From: Brevibacterium antiquum CNRZ 918
GTDB lineage: Bacteria > Actinomycetota > Actinomycetes > Actinomycetales > Brevibacteriaceae
Assembly: GCF_900169145.1 (NCBI RefSeq)
Contig: NZ_FXZD01000004.1
Coordinates: 245,492 to 309,491 of the forward strand
Length of the DNA stretch: 64,000 nt
Direction: 5' to 3'
In this document: positions 8,290 through 17,309 of the stretch, piece by piece
How the letters are laid out: every line of letters starts with the position of its first letter
How positions within the stretch are numbered: position 1 is the first letter of the stretch
Made by a program: the position numbers and the translations under genes
The notes under the pieces: model-generated
What the model saw: the letters and a program-made list of their open reading frames with translations, nothing else
Told to the model about the DNA's origin: nothing
The model's database searches: none

Positions 8290-10047
8290 GTGCCACGCCC
8301 GACCCGATCGTTCTCCCGCCGTGTGCTGCTCAGTCAGCTCGCGGTCATCGTGGTGACTCTGGCGCTGGTGACGGGGGTCTTCGCCTGGATGGGTGCCCGC
8401 TCGGTCACCGAGGTCACCGAGACCAAGGCTCTGGCGACAGCACGTACGCTGGCGATCGATCCTGAGGTGAGGAAGGGCGCCACCCAGGCCTCGGCCGAAC
8501 CTGCGGGGGAGGCCGACGATGCGATCACCTCTGCGCTGCTTGAGATCACCGGCAACCTGCGCAGCTCCTCGGGCATTGAGTTCGCGGTCATCACCGACGA
8601 CCGGGGCATCCGCCTGACCCACCCGAACCGGGACAACATCGGCAGACGGGTATCCACCTCCCCGGATGAGGCACTGGCCGGCAGAGAGTCCGTGACGCAT
8701 GAGAGAGGCACTCTGGGAGAGACGGTGCGCGCCAAGGTGCCGATCTATTCCGCCGCTGATGACGAGACCGTCGTCGGGGAGGTCTCCGTGGGCATCCACG
8801 CTTCGGTGCTCGACGCGGACCTGCGACGTGAATTCCTCGCCCTCGGCTCTGTCGCCGTCTTCGCCCTGGTCATCGGTGTGATCGCCTCGCTCGCTCTGGG
8901 ACGCAGGCTGCGCCGCGAGACTCTGGGCGTGGGTCCCGAGGAGCTGGCGGAGATGGCACGTGATCAGGGTGCGGTCCTCCGCGGCCTCGACGACGGTGTT
9001 CTGGCCTTCAGCTCCTCCGGAGTCCCGACCCTGAGCAACTCCACGGCGGAGCAGCTGCTGGGGATCGCCCATGTCGATACCGGCAGGGACACGACGGTTT
9101 CGGTGCCGGAGGACACCTCGACCAGCTCACGCGCGGATGTGCCCGAGGTGATCCGCAGCATGATGCTTCAGGCCCCCGATCACGGTGCCCTCCGGCGGCG
9201 AGTCAACGTCGGCGATCGGATCCTGTTGGCCACCGCTGTTCGTGTGAGTCGTGATGGAGTCTCGGTCGGCGGAGTCGTCACCCTGCGCGATGAGACCCAG
9301 GTGCTGACCATGGCACGACAGCTCGAATCGGTGACGTCGATGGCGCGTGCCCTGCGCACCCAGCGCCACGAATTCGCCAACCGTCTGCACACGGTCCTCG
9401 GCCTCGTCGATACGGGGGCCACCGAGGAGGCACGGAACTACCTGGCCACAATTCTGCGGACCGGACCGATCGCGACGCCCGTCGAAGGCATCGAGGTGAT
9501 CACCGACCCATATCTTTCTGCCCTGCTCGAAGCGAAGGGGACCACCGCCGCCGAGGTGGGTGTGGCCCTTGCCGTCACCGCGGATTCCCTGGTGCTGGGC
9601 CGGGTGAAGGAGCCCGAGGACGTCACACTCATCCTCGGCAACCTCATCGACAATGCGGTGCGTGCAGTGGTGATGAATGCAAGCGGCAGCGGTGCTGAGA
9701 GTGCCGCTCGGACCGACGAGGTGTTCGGCAGAGTCGAGGTGACGCTGCTGGGTTCGGGTCCGGAGCTGCATGCCGTTGTCACAGACTCCGGTGGGGGAGT
9801 GGAGGATGAGGATGCGCCGTCCGTCTTCGACGAGGGGATCAGCAGCGCCGATGGCCTCGATCCCGAGCATGGCCATGGCCCGGAGCATGGCCACGGCATC
9901 GGCCTGGTTCTGTGCCGAAGGACTGCACGGCGACACGGCGGCAGGGTGTGGCTGCTGGCAGGTCACGATCCTCAGCTCGGCGGTGCCGGCTTCGCCATGC
10001 GCCTGCCCGATGTGCTCAGCGACGACGCGGACGACAAGGAGAGATGA
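8290..10047 (+). CDS. Sensor histidine kinase, CitA/DcuS family
   Basis: Membrane sensor kinase, 585 aa, for a carboxylate-type ligand by family. Order: membrane helix 1 at about 12-33, an extracytoplasmic PAS/Cache-like domain at about 35-180 (FAVITDDRGIRLTHPN, VGEVSVGIHASVLDADLRR), membrane helix 2 at about 183-204, a cytoplasmic PAS region, then LRTQRHEFANRLHTVLGLVD with the phospho-accepting His360. The ATPase domain has the N box GNLIDNAVRAVV and TDSGGGVED. An odd tandem PEHGHG-PEHGHG stretch (about 525-536) sits before GIGLVLCRRTARRHGG in the ATP lid. The stop overlaps the response regulator gene. It probably controls the lactate/glycolate genes or another C4/C2 acid system; the target is inference. 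Confidence 0.92.
   Translation: MPRPTRSFSRRVLLSQLAVIVVTLALVTGVFAWMGARSVTEVTETKALATARTLAIDPEVRKGATQASAEPAGEADDAITSALLEITGNLRSSSGIEFAVITDDRGIRLTHPNRDNIGRRVSTSPDEALAGRESVTHERGTLGETVRAKVPIYSAADDETVVGEVSVGIHASVLDADLRREFLALGSVAVFALVIGVIASLALGRRLRRETLGVGPEELAEMARDQGAVLRGLDDGVLAFSSSGVPTLSNSTAEQLLGIAHVDTGRDTTVSVPEDTSTSSRADVPEVIRSMMLQAPDHGALRRRVNVGDRILLATAVRVSRDGVSVGGVVTLRDETQVLTMARQLESVTSMARALRTQRHEFANRLHTVLGLVDTGATEEARNYLATILRTGPIATPVEGIEVITDPYLSALLEAKGTTAAEVGVALAVTADSLVLGRVKEPEDVTLILGNLIDNAVRAVVMNASGSGAESAARTDEVFGRVEVTLLGSGPELHAVVTDSGGGVEDEDAPSVFDEGISSADGLDPEHGHGPEHGHGIGLVLCRRTARRHGGRVWLLAGHDPQLGGAGFAMRLPDVLSDDADDKER
9862..9897 (+). repeat. In-frame 18-bp tandem duplication in the kinase ATP lid
   Basis: Units 9862-9879 and 9880-9897 match at 16 of 18 positions and each encode PEHGHG. 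The mismatches are synonymous (third-position changes in the Pro and His codons), which suggests the amino acid sequence has been kept since duplication. Confidence 0.85.
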
Positions 10048-10703
10048 TGGTCAACGTTCTGGTTCTCGACGACGACTTCTATGTGGGGCAGATCCACTGC
10101 CGGTACGTCAACGAGGTTGCGGGATTCCACGCTCTGGAACCGGTCAGAGATCTCCGCACCGCACGCACGATCATCGCCGAAGAAGACGTGGACCTGTTGT
10201 TGGTCGACTACGTTCTGCCCGAAGGCAATGGTGTTGACCTGATTCGTGAGAGTGATGTCGATGCCATCGTGCTTTCGGCGGTGGCCGATCCCGACGTGGT
10301 GCGCTCGGCTCTGCGGGCGGGAGCGATGACCTATATTCTCAAACCCTTCGCTGCGAAGGAGCTGCAGGACTTCCTTCGGCGCTATGCCCGCTTCCGGCGT
10401 TACTGGGAACGCGAGAAGGTGAGCCAGCCGGAACTCGAACGTCAGCTGCGCAGTCTGCATGACGTCTCTTCGCCCGGGAGCGCCCCGGCCCGGGGATCGG
10501 GCTCGTCGACCAGCGGTCGGATCCTTGAGGCGCTTCAAGGTGCGGATCGTGCGCTGACGGCCACGGAGGTCTCCGATGTCGTCGGCGCCTCCCGCGCGAC
10601 AGCTCAGCGCCACCTGGCCAGGCTGGCCGAGTCCCGAGCCGTCACCGTCTCACTCCAGTACGGAAGCACCGGCCGGCCCGAACACCTCTATGGGGTGGGC
10701 TGA
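10047..10703 (+). CDS. Response regulator, CitB/DcuR family
   Basis: Partner of the upstream kinase, 218 aa. The receiver domain begins VNVLVLDDDFYVGQ, has the phospho-acceptor Asp54 in LLLVDYVLPEGNG, and the conserved lysine in YILKPFAAKELQDFL. The C-terminal winged helix (about 170-218) contains ATEVSDVVGASRATAQRHLARL and ends GRPEHLYGV, as in CitB/DcuR regulators. AAGGAG lies 5 nt before the ATG at 10047; the ATG at 10044 would be only 2 nt from it. The start overlaps the kinase stop by one base. A small hairpin (10706-10720) follows the stop and may be a weak terminator. Confidence 0.93.
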   Translation: MVNVLVLDDDFYVGQIHCRYVNEVAGFHALEPVRDLRTARTIIAEEDVDLLLVDYVLPEGNGVDLIRESDVDAIVLSAVADPDVVRSALRAGAMTYILKPFAAKELQDFLRRYARFRRYWEREKVSQPELERQLRSLHDVSSPGSAPARGSGSSTSGRILEALQGADRALTATEVSDVVGASRATAQRHLARLAESRAVTVSLQYGSTGRPEHLYGVG

Positions 10704-10849
10704 ACCCACGATGCTCGTGGTGGTCTCAGGTATTGGTTGCCGATCTCACCATTGTCTTCAGCCCGACACGCCCTCGTGAACTGGCCCTCGCCGGTCCGTT
10801 CGGCGCGCCGAACCCTGCGGATTTACTGGGCAGGCGCGCAAAATCACCC

Positions 10850-10855
10850 TAAGAT
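10850..10855 (+). promoter_or_regulatory. -10 element of ftsK, leaderless type
   Basis: TAAGAT ends 7 nt before the ATG at 10863. No convincing -35 was seen. This favours 10863 over the ATG at 10854, which overlaps the hexamer. Confidence 0.45.
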
Positions 10856-10862
10856 GAGAAGC

Positions 10863-13802
10863 ATGGCGACCAGAACGACTTCCCCCGCTTCTGGTACCGG
10901 AAAAGGCTCAGCGCGCAAAACTGCTGGTCGGACCGGGCAAGCGGGGACCAAGGACCCCGGGACAAACGTTGTCACCGGTGCGTGGAGGGGAGTGTCCCAC
11001 ATGGCCGGAAACCGTGCGCGAAAGATCCTCAGTGACGAACCGAGTGATTCACCGACGAAGCGAGACGGCACTGCCTTCTTCCTGATCGGTCTCTCCATCG
11101 TCATTGCGGCCTTCGAATGGTGGAACATTCCCGGTGCGATCAGCGAAGCCGTCCGAGGCGTCGTCGAAGGCACCTTCGGCCGAGTGGCCCTGGCCCTGCC
11201 GGTGATCTTCACCGGCTATGCGATCCGACTGTTCCTCAAAGGTGACGACAACAGGGGCAACAACCGGATCCTCATCGGCATCATCTTCTTGCTTCTCTCC
11301 GCCTCGAGCCTGGCCCACATCGCCGCAGGCAACCCAACATTCACCAACTCCAGTGAGGCCATGGCCAACGGCGGCGGCGCGCTCGGATTCGTCATCTCTT
11401 CGCCCCTCGTCGTGGCGACCACCAACTATGTGGCGGTGCCGCTGCTGATCCTGCTCGGACTCTTCTCGGTCCTGGTCATCACCGCGACACCAGTGCGATC
11501 GATTCCCCAACGTCTGACAGCCCTCTACCTGCGTCTGACCGGGGGAGCGCGCCCGGAGAAGTCCGCCGAGGTGGACGCCGACGGCAACCGGACCGACCTG
11601 GTCGCCGACAATGCGCGCACCTCCACCCTCAAGCCCGTCATGGGGACCAAGCGTCGGAGCCGGAAGAAGAAGACCGAGGTCCCCGATGCCGATGCACCGA
11701 TCTCGGCCGACGATGACACTGCGACCAAGGCCTACGACAAGGCCTACATCCACGAAGACGACGTCAGCGACGAAGATGCTGACACCACGGTCATCGAGCG
11801 GCCGCAGTTCAAGCCCGGTGAACGTCGCCCGACGAAGGCTGAGCGTGAAACTGCCGCGCTGAAGAAGACCATCGGCATGGACGATGACGCTGCCATGGTG
11901 GCGAACAAGACCACGCCAGGCGACACCTCGGCGCCGGTGCCGTTGACGAACAACCCGGCACCCCCACCCACGGAACAGCTGCCCGAACGCGTCGAGCAGC
12001 TCACCCTGGCCGGCGACGTCACCTACACCCTGCCGGCATCGGACAACCTCCTGCCCGGACCTCCTGCGAAGGAGCGGTCCGAGGCCAACGACCGCGTCGT
12101 CGAAGCACTGCGCGACGTTCTCGAGCAGTTCAAGATCGACGCGGCGGTCACCGGATTCTCCCGCGGCCCCACGGTCACCCGCTACGAGGTCGAACTCGGC
12201 GCGGGCACCAAGGTCGAGAAGGTCACGGCGCTGTCGAAGAACATCGCCTACGCGGTGGCCAGCGCCGATGTCCGTATCCTCTCGCCGATTCCCGGCAAGA
12301 AGGCGATCGGCATCGAGATCCCCAACTCCGACCGTGAGAACGTCGCCCTCGGCGATGTGCTGCGCTCGAAGGCCGCCCGCAAGACCGAGAACTCACTGGT
12401 CATGGGCGTGGGCAAGGACGTCGAAGGCGGCTTCGTCGTCGCCGACCTGTCGAAGATGCCTCACCTGCTTGTCGCCGGTGCCACCGGTGCCGGTAAGTCG
12501 AGCTTCGTGAACTCCATGATCACCTCGATCATGATGCGTGCGACCCCCGACGAGGTGCGCATGATCCTCGTCGACCCCAAGCGCGTGGAGCTCACGATCT
12601 ACGAGGGCATCCCACACCTCATCACCCCGATCATCACGAACCCCAAGAAGGCCGCCGAGGCGCTCGAATGGGTCGTGCGCGAAATGGACGCTCGCTACGA
12701 CGACCTCGCGAACTTCGGGTTCAAACACATCAACGAATTCAACAAGGCCGTCCGAGAGGGCCGCGTCGAAGTTCCCGCAGGATCGGAACGGGTGCTCCAG
12801 CCCTACCCCTACCTGCTGGTCGTCGTCGACGAGCTCGCCGACCTGATGATGGTCGCCCCACGCGACGTCGAAGCCTCGATTCAGCGCATCACCCAGCTGG
12901 CGCGTGCGGCCGGCATCCACCTGGTCCTGGCCACACAGCGACCCAGCGTCGACGTCGTCACCGGCCTCATCAAGGCCAACGTGCCCTCACGTCTGGCATT
13001 CGCGACCTCATCCCTGGCTGACTCCCGCGTCGTGCTCGACCAGCCAGGTGCGGAGAAGCTCATCGGACAGGGCGACGCACTGTTCCTGCCCATGGGTGCC
13101 GCCAAGCCGATGCGTGTCCAGGGTGCCTGGGTCAATGAGTCGGAGATCGAAAAGGTCGTCAACCATGTCAAGGGCGAACTCAAACCGAACTACCGTGAAG
13201 ACGTTGCGGTCGAGAAGCCGACGAAGCAGATCGACGAGGAGATCGGCGACGACCTCGAACTGCTGCTTCAGGCGGCCGAGCAGGTTGTGACCACACAGTT
13301 CGGCTCGACCTCGATGCTGCAGCGCAAACTGCGCGTCGGCTTCGCCAAGGCCGGGCGCCTCATGGACCTCATGGAATCACGCGGAATCGTCGGACCCTCC
13401 GAGGGGTCGAAGGCCCGCGACGTCCTCGTCCGGCCCGAGGATCTGCCGGGAACACTGGCGATTATCAAGGGCGAGACCCCTCCGGATGAGGAACCGAACC
13501 CGGCGACAGGCGGCGACGGCGGTGCGGACGGCGACGGCTCCGGCTACGGCTCTGGTGCGAGCAACCGAACGCATGGTGCGAACGGGCAGTCGGCGGCCGC
13601 AGACTACGACGAGAAATTCGACGACTTCGGAGACTCGGGGGCGAGCTCACCGGCGGCGTCATCAGGTTCCGGTGCCAACGATCGTTACGCGACAGGAGTC
13701 GGACATGCCGGCGACCTGCATGTCGGCGAGGTCGACCCCGAGACAGGATTGGAAGTCGTCGAGACCAGCGGTGAGGACGCTTGGTCACTGACAGGTCGCT
13801 GA
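10863..13802 (+). CDS. ftsK: DNA translocase FtsK
   Basis: Septal DNA pump that clears and resolves chromosome termini during division, 979 aa. The N-terminal part is basic (MATRTTSPASGTGKGSARK), followed by four membrane helices at about residues 65-210. An acidic linker rich in Asp, Glu and Pro follows, then the motor: beta-domain TRYEVELGAGTKVEKVTALS, Walker A GATGAGKSS near 539, Walker B VVVDELADLMMV, and IHLVLATQRPSVDVVTGLIK. The winged-helix gamma domain (SMLQRKLRVGFAKAGRLMDL) recognises KOPS. A Gly/Ser/Asp-rich tail of about 110 residues extends beyond it, longer than usual. Confidence 0.96.
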   Translation: MATRTTSPASGTGKGSARKTAGRTGQAGTKDPGTNVVTGAWRGVSHMAGNRARKILSDEPSDSPTKRDGTAFFLIGLSIVIAAFEWWNIPGAISEAVRGVVEGTFGRVALALPVIFTGYAIRLFLKGDDNRGNNRILIGIIFLLLSASSLAHIAAGNPTFTNSSEAMANGGGALGFVISSPLVVATTNYVAVPLLILLGLFSVLVITATPVRSIPQRLTALYLRLTGGARPEKSAEVDADGNRTDLVADNARTSTLKPVMGTKRRSRKKKTEVPDADAPISADDDTATKAYDKAYIHEDDVSDEDADTTVIERPQFKPGERRPTKAERETAALKKTIGMDDDAAMVANKTTPGDTSAPVPLTNNPAPPPTEQLPERVEQLTLAGDVTYTLPASDNLLPGPPAKERSEANDRVVEALRDVLEQFKIDAAVTGFSRGPTVTRYEVELGAGTKVEKVTALSKNIAYAVASADVRILSPIPGKKAIGIEIPNSDRENVALGDVLRSKAARKTENSLVMGVGKDVEGGFVVADLSKMPHLLVAGATGAGKSSFVNSMITSIMMRATPDEVRMILVDPKRVELTIYEGIPHLITPIITNPKKAAEALEWVVREMDARYDDLANFGFKHINEFNKAVREGRVEVPAGSERVLQPYPYLLVVVDELADLMMVAPRDVEASIQRITQLARAAGIHLVLATQRPSVDVVTGLIKANVPSRLAFATSSLADSRVVLDQPGAEKLIGQGDALFLPMGAAKPMRVQGAWVNESEIEKVVNHVKGELKPNYREDVAVEKPTKQIDEEIGDDLELLLQAAEQVVTTQFGSTSMLQRKLRVGFAKAGRLMDLMESRGIVGPSEGSKARDVLVRPEDLPGTLAIIKGETPPDEEPNPATGGDGGADGDGSGYGSGASNRTHGANGQSAAADYDEKFDDFGDSGASSPAASSGSGANDRYATGVGHAGDLHVGEVDPETGLEVVETSGEDAWSLTGR

Positions 13803-13842
13803 AACGAGCGGTCGGCTCCACACCATTCACATGTCACTCCGA

Positions 13843-13848
13843 TAGGGT
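13843..13848 (+). promoter_or_regulatory. -10 element of pgsA, leaderless type
   Basis: TAGGGT ends 6 nt before the GTG at 13855. With no ribosome site between, this suggests a leaderless transcript starting at the GTG. Confidence 0.45.
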
Positions 13849-13854
13849 TAGTCT

Positions 13855-14529
13855 GTGAATGATCGACCAGAGAACAGCGCCCCGGGACACGCACCGGCAG
13901 AGCCCAGCCCGTGGAATGTTCCCAATGCCCTGACCGTACTGCGGATCCTGCTCGTACCCGTCTTCCTCGTCCTTCTCCTGGCCGATGCAGGCCAGGACAC
14001 GAGCATGCGGTGGTGGGCGCTGGTCGTCTTCCTGCTGGCGATGGCCACTGACAAGATCGACGGAGATCTGGCACGCAAATACAACCTCGTCACGAACTTC
14101 GGCAAGATCGCCGACCCGATCGCCGACAAATCTCTCATGGCGGCGGCACTCATCGGCCTGGCCGCGATCGCGGAGATTCCCTGGTGGGTTCCCATCATCA
14201 TCCTCATCCGGGAACTGGGCATCACCGTGCTGCGCTTCTTCATGATCCGCATCGCCGTCATGCCCGCGTCCAGAGGCGGCAAGATCAAAACGGTGCTCCA
14301 GACCGTCGCCATCGGACTCTTCCTCCTGCTGCGCCCCGTGGCGCAATTCGTACCCGAGGGCGTGACATTCGCCTTGTTGATCCTGGCCTGGCTGGTCATG
14401 GTCGCGGCGATCGTCGTGACCGTCGTGACTGGAATCGACTACTGTCTCCAAGCCGCGAAACTCGCCAAGGACTCACGTGGGGGCAACGCGGCTGCAGGCG
14501 ATGATCCCGCCGGTACGAACCCGAAGTGA
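13855..14529 (+). CDS. pgsA: CDP-diacylglycerol-glycerol-3-phosphate 3-phosphatidyltransferase
   Basis: Membrane enzyme that makes phosphatidylglycerol phosphate from CDP-diacylglycerol, 224 aa. The CDP-alcohol phosphotransferase motif is clear: DKIDGDLARKYN followed by FGKIADPIADK, giving the DG-AR-G-D-D pattern. The protein begins NVPNALTVLRILLVPVFL, as in PgsA. Six hydrophobic segments are visible. The place right after ftsK and before cinA is common in actinobacteria. Some relatives transfer other alcohols, so the exact phospholipid product is by family. Confidence 0.93.
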   Translation: MNDRPENSAPGHAPAEPSPWNVPNALTVLRILLVPVFLVLLLADAGQDTSMRWWALVVFLLAMATDKIDGDLARKYNLVTNFGKIADPIADKSLMAAALIGLAAIAEIPWWVPIIILIRELGITVLRFFMIRIAVMPASRGGKIKTVLQTVAIGLFLLLRPVAQFVPEGVTFALLILAWLVMVAAIVVTVVTGIDYCLQAAKLAKDSRGGNAAAGDDPAGTNPK

Positions 14530-14533
14530 GCCT

Positions 14534-15058
14534 GTGAACGACACCGAGCTCTTCTCCCGAAGTCAGCACCTCATCGCCACTTGTACGCAGGTGGGACTCT
14601 CGGTCGCTGCGGCGGAATCGCTGACCGGCGGCCGTTTCGTGGCAACGCTCGTCGACGTCCCGGGCGCCTCCGCTGTGGTGCGCGGCGGACTCATCACCTA
14701 TGCCACCGACCTCAAGGCGAGTCTGGCCGGGGTCGACGCCGATCAACTCGAAGACAAAGGCCCCATTGATGAGGTTGTCGCCGCGCAGATGGCGGCCGGC
14801 GCAGCCAGAGAGTGTGTCGCCGACATCGGTGTCGCCTGCACTGGTGTAGCCGGGCCCGAACCGCAGGATGGCAAGCCGGTCGGACTCGTCTACACTGCCA
14901 TCGCCTTCGCCGGAAAGGCACAGGTCAGCGAGCATCATTTCGCCGGGGGCCGAGACACGGTTCGCAGCCTGACAGTTGCGGCCATGGTGGCAGATCTCGA
15001 TGACTTCGTCACGCAATTGGCGTTCGGGCCGGCGGCGGACGCCCACGACCGATCATGA
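14534..15058 (+). CDS. cinA: CinA C-terminal-type nicotinamide-nucleotide amidohydrolase
   Basis: A stand-alone CinA C-terminal (PncC) domain of 174 aa that should deamidate NMN to NaMN in pyridine nucleotide salvage. Key stretches are LSVAAAESLTGGRFVATLVD, VVRGGLITYATDLKASL, VACTGVAGPEPQDGKPVG and the closing region with FAGGRDTVRSLT. The frame is open further upstream, but similarity begins at VNDTELFSRS. The GTG at 14534 is 4 nt after the pgsA stop, so the two are probably cotranscribed. The competence-linked N-terminal domain of full-length CinA is absent, which is usual in actinobacteria. Confidence 0.88.
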   Translation: MNDTELFSRSQHLIATCTQVGLSVAAAESLTGGRFVATLVDVPGASAVVRGGLITYATDLKASLAGVDADQLEDKGPIDEVVAAQMAAGAARECVADIGVACTGVAGPEPQDGKPVGLVYTAIAFAGKAQVSEHHFAGGRDTVRSLTVAAMVADLDDFVTQLAFGPAADAHDRS

Positions 15059-15254
15059 TCGCGCAGTCGTGGAATAAGTTCAGCCTCGGCGCAGTTGAAC
15101 AGGTAATGGCACTTGGACGAATATGCACCAGTACCTTCGAATGGACTGGCAAAACCATCAGGTCACGCACCCAGGTTGGCGCTCGGCAGCGACCGGGCTG
15201 TAAAGTCGAGTACATCATCAGGACTGCTCGCGGAGACAAGGGGAGGGACGCACA

Positions 15255-15584
15255 ATGTTACTGAGAGTTGAAATCGGTGACGCACTGCGTTCCGTTCGTC
15301 GGCGCCAGGGGCGGACCCTGCGCGATGTCTCCACAGGAGCCAGCGTATCGCTGGGGTACCTCAGCGAGATCGAACGCGGACAGAAGGAAGCCTCCTCGGA
15401 GCTCCTCTCCGCGATCTGTGAAGCTCTCGACCTGCCGTTGTCGGCTCTGCTGTCATCGGTCTCCGGTCGTTTCGCACTCGAAGAGGGCGTCGAAATCCCC
15501 GACACCATTCCACAGGAACTCTCCGATACGATCCTCGGTCGCCCCGGCGGATACCCGGTGCCACGACTGGCAGCCAAACCGTAA
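15255..15584 (+). CDS. clgR: ClgR-type helix-turn-helix regulator
   Basis: A 109-aa XRE-family regulator. The DNA-binding part [31 protein letters not shown] (about 17-47, here described as a helix-turn-helix with the [11 protein letters not shown] recognition helix) is nearly identical in style to ClgR of mycobacteria, corynebacteria and Streptomyces. ClgR activates clp protease genes and stress repair. The start follows GGGGAGGG at good spacing. The stop overlaps the next start (TAATG). The location between cinA and recA matches the usual place. In other actinobacteria ClgR is itself a Clp substrate and binds its own promoter. Confidence 0.9.
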   Translation: MLLRVEIGDALRSVRRRQGRTLRDVSTGASVSLGYLSEIERGQKEASSELLSAICEALDLPLSALLSSVSGRFALEEGVEIPDTIPQELSDTILGRPGGYPVPRLAAKP

Positions 15585-15811
15585 TGCGTCACACCCTCTA
15601 CTGGGTCCTGATGAATGAGGAATTCGGGGAGGCTCGTGCTGCATCGCTGCACACCGACCTTGCGCTCAGCAGCCTGGGCTCCCGAACCGCCGAAGAGGCG
15701 TTCCGCGCAGGCATCGAACCCCGCGACATCTGGATTGCAGTATGTGATGCCTCGGGCGTGCCCGAATCACACCGGTTGGGTAAAGAAAAACCGCGCTCAC
15801 GTCCCTTCTAG
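15584..15811 (+). CDS. DUF3046 family protein
   Basis: A 75-aa protein of unknown function, conserved beside recA in actinobacteria. [20 protein letters not shown], with a DLALSSLGSRTAEEAFRAGI stretch and IWIAVCDASGVPESHRLG, matches the DUF3046 pattern as I know it. The ATG overlaps the last base of the clgR stop, so the two are translationally coupled. No signal peptide or membrane helix is present. Confidence 0.85.
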   Translation: MRHTLYWVLMNEEFGEARAASLHTDLALSSLGSRTAEEAFRAGIEPRDIWIAVCDASGVPESHRLGKEKPRSRPF

Positions 15812-16184
15812 GGCAGTCCTTCCCGGACTGTCTGTCGTCTCAGACATCCTGCCTCGTGCTGACTCACTCCCTGGCCCCTGTCGTTGCGAGATCGCAGCTG
15901 CGCGGTGACGAAGCCATTGCTGATGGCGGATCGCTTGCACGAGGCAATCACTCGAACGCACAGGGATCGTCTTCCATGCGGTGGAGAAGCCTCGGATACA
16001 AAATAGTGCGACACGCTCCGACATATAGAACACTTGTTCCCATGTCGGTTATGCTGGTAATGAATCACGGGACCTGTGACCATGAGTGGCTGATTATCCA
16101 CGGGGGAATTCGTTCCTCTGTTGTTATGTCAGTGCCACCTTCTAGCCTTGGTCTCAACGGGAAACGAAATTTTTAGGAGAGACC
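15812..16184 (+). other. recA upstream region (no gene)
   Basis: A 373-bp gap. It contains the LexA box at 16028-16039 and a candidate -10 TATGCT (16050-16055), with the LexA box over the -35 area. The rest shows no supported gene; the open frames in it lack ribosome sites and family features. Confidence 0.6.
16028..16039. promoter_or_regulatory. LexA (SOS) box upstream of recA
   Basis: GAACACTTGTTC is a perfect GAAC-N4-GTTC palindrome, the core of the Gram-positive/actinobacterial LexA site. It lies about 145 bp before recA and overlaps the -35 position of a TATGCT -10 hexamer, where a bound repressor would block transcription. Confidence 0.8.
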
Positions 16185-17309
16185 ATGGCTCGTACACCGA
16201 AGAACCTGCAGATCCCAACCGGCGGAGATAAGTCGAAGGCGCTTGACGCCGCGCTGGGCCAGATCGACCGCAACTACGGCAAGGGCGCGATCATGCGTCT
16301 GGGTGAAGGGGTCCGTGAACCGATCGCCTGCATTCCCACCGGTTCCATCGCACTCGACATCGCTTTGGGCATCGGCGGCCTCCCACGCGGTCGTGTCGTC
16401 GAGATCTACGGCCCGGAATCCTCGGGTAAGACCACAGTGGCACTGCACGCTGTCGCCAATGCACAGAAGACGGGCGGAATCGCGGCATTCATCGATGCTG
16501 AGCACGCCCTTGACCCGGAATACGCGAAGAAGCTCGGCGTCGACACCGACCAGCTGCTCGTGTCTCAGCCGGACACCGGTGAGCAGGCGCTCGAGATCGC
16601 CGACATGCTCATCCGTTCCGGAGCACTCGACGTCATCGTCATCGACTCCGTCGCGGCACTTGTGCCGAAGGCCGAGATCGAAGGCGAGATGGGCGACAGC
16701 CACGTGGGTCTCCAGGCGCGACTGATGTCGCAGGCACTGCGCAAGATCGCTGGTGCACTGTCCCAGTCGAAGACCACCGCAATCTTCATCAACCAGCTGC
16801 GTGAGAAGGTCGGCGTCTTCTTCGGCTCACCAGAGACCACCTCCGGTGGTAAGGCTCTGAAGTTCTACGCCTCCGTGCGCATCGATGTGCGACGCATCGA
16901 GACTCTGAAAGAGGGCCAGGACGCGGTGGGCAACCGTACCCGCGCCAAGATCGTCAAGAACAAAATCGCTCCACCATTCAAACAGGCCGAATTCGACATC
17001 ATCTACGGTCAAGGGATCTCCCGTGAAGGCAGCCTCATCGATATGGGTGTGGAGAACGGAATCGTCCGCAAATCCGGGTCCTGGTTCACCTACGACGGTG
17101 ATCAGCTCGGTCAGGGCAAGGAGAATGTTCGTAACTTCCTGCGCGACAATCCGGGACTTGCGGAAGAGATCGAACTCAAGATCAAACACAAGATGGGTCT
17201 GATCAAGGTCGACGAGCCCGAACCCGAGGCCGAGGCCGAGGCCGGAGCCGACCAGGCTGAAGACACTGCAGCAGAGAGCTCGAAATCGGATGACGTCGAA
17301 GTCTCCTGA
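16185..17309 (+). CDS. recA: Recombinase RecA
   Basis: Strand-exchange recombinase and co-protease for LexA self-cleavage, 374 aa. Walker A GPESSGKT is near residue 77; other signatures are [41 protein letters not shown], and [20 protein letters not shown]. No intein is present, unlike in some mycobacteria. The C-terminus is acidic with an (EA) run. AGGAGAG precedes the ATG. The recX start lies inside the end of recA. A LexA box upstream indicates SOS induction. Confidence 0.98.
   Translation: MARTPKNLQIPTGGDKSKALDAALGQIDRNYGKGAIMRLGEGVREPIACIPTGSIALDIALGIGGLPRGRVVEIYGPESSGKTTVALHAVANAQKTGGIAAFIDAEHALDPEYAKKLGVDTDQLLVSQPDTGEQALEIADMLIRSGALDVIVIDSVAALVPKAEIEGEMGDSHVGLQARLMSQALRKIAGALSQSKTTAIFINQLREKVGVFFGSPETTSGGKALKFYASVRIDVRRIETLKEGQDAVGNRTRAKIVKNKIAPPFKQAEFDIIYGQGISREGSLIDMGVENGIVRKSGSWFTYDGDQLGQGKENVRNFLRDNPGLAEEIELKIKHKMGLIKVDEPEPEAEAEAGADQAEDTAAESSKSDDVEVS

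Noticed and set aside
15856..16176. 106-codon open frame across the recA promoter region
   Set aside because: It runs over the LexA box and the probable recA promoter, has no ribosome site and no recognisable protein features.
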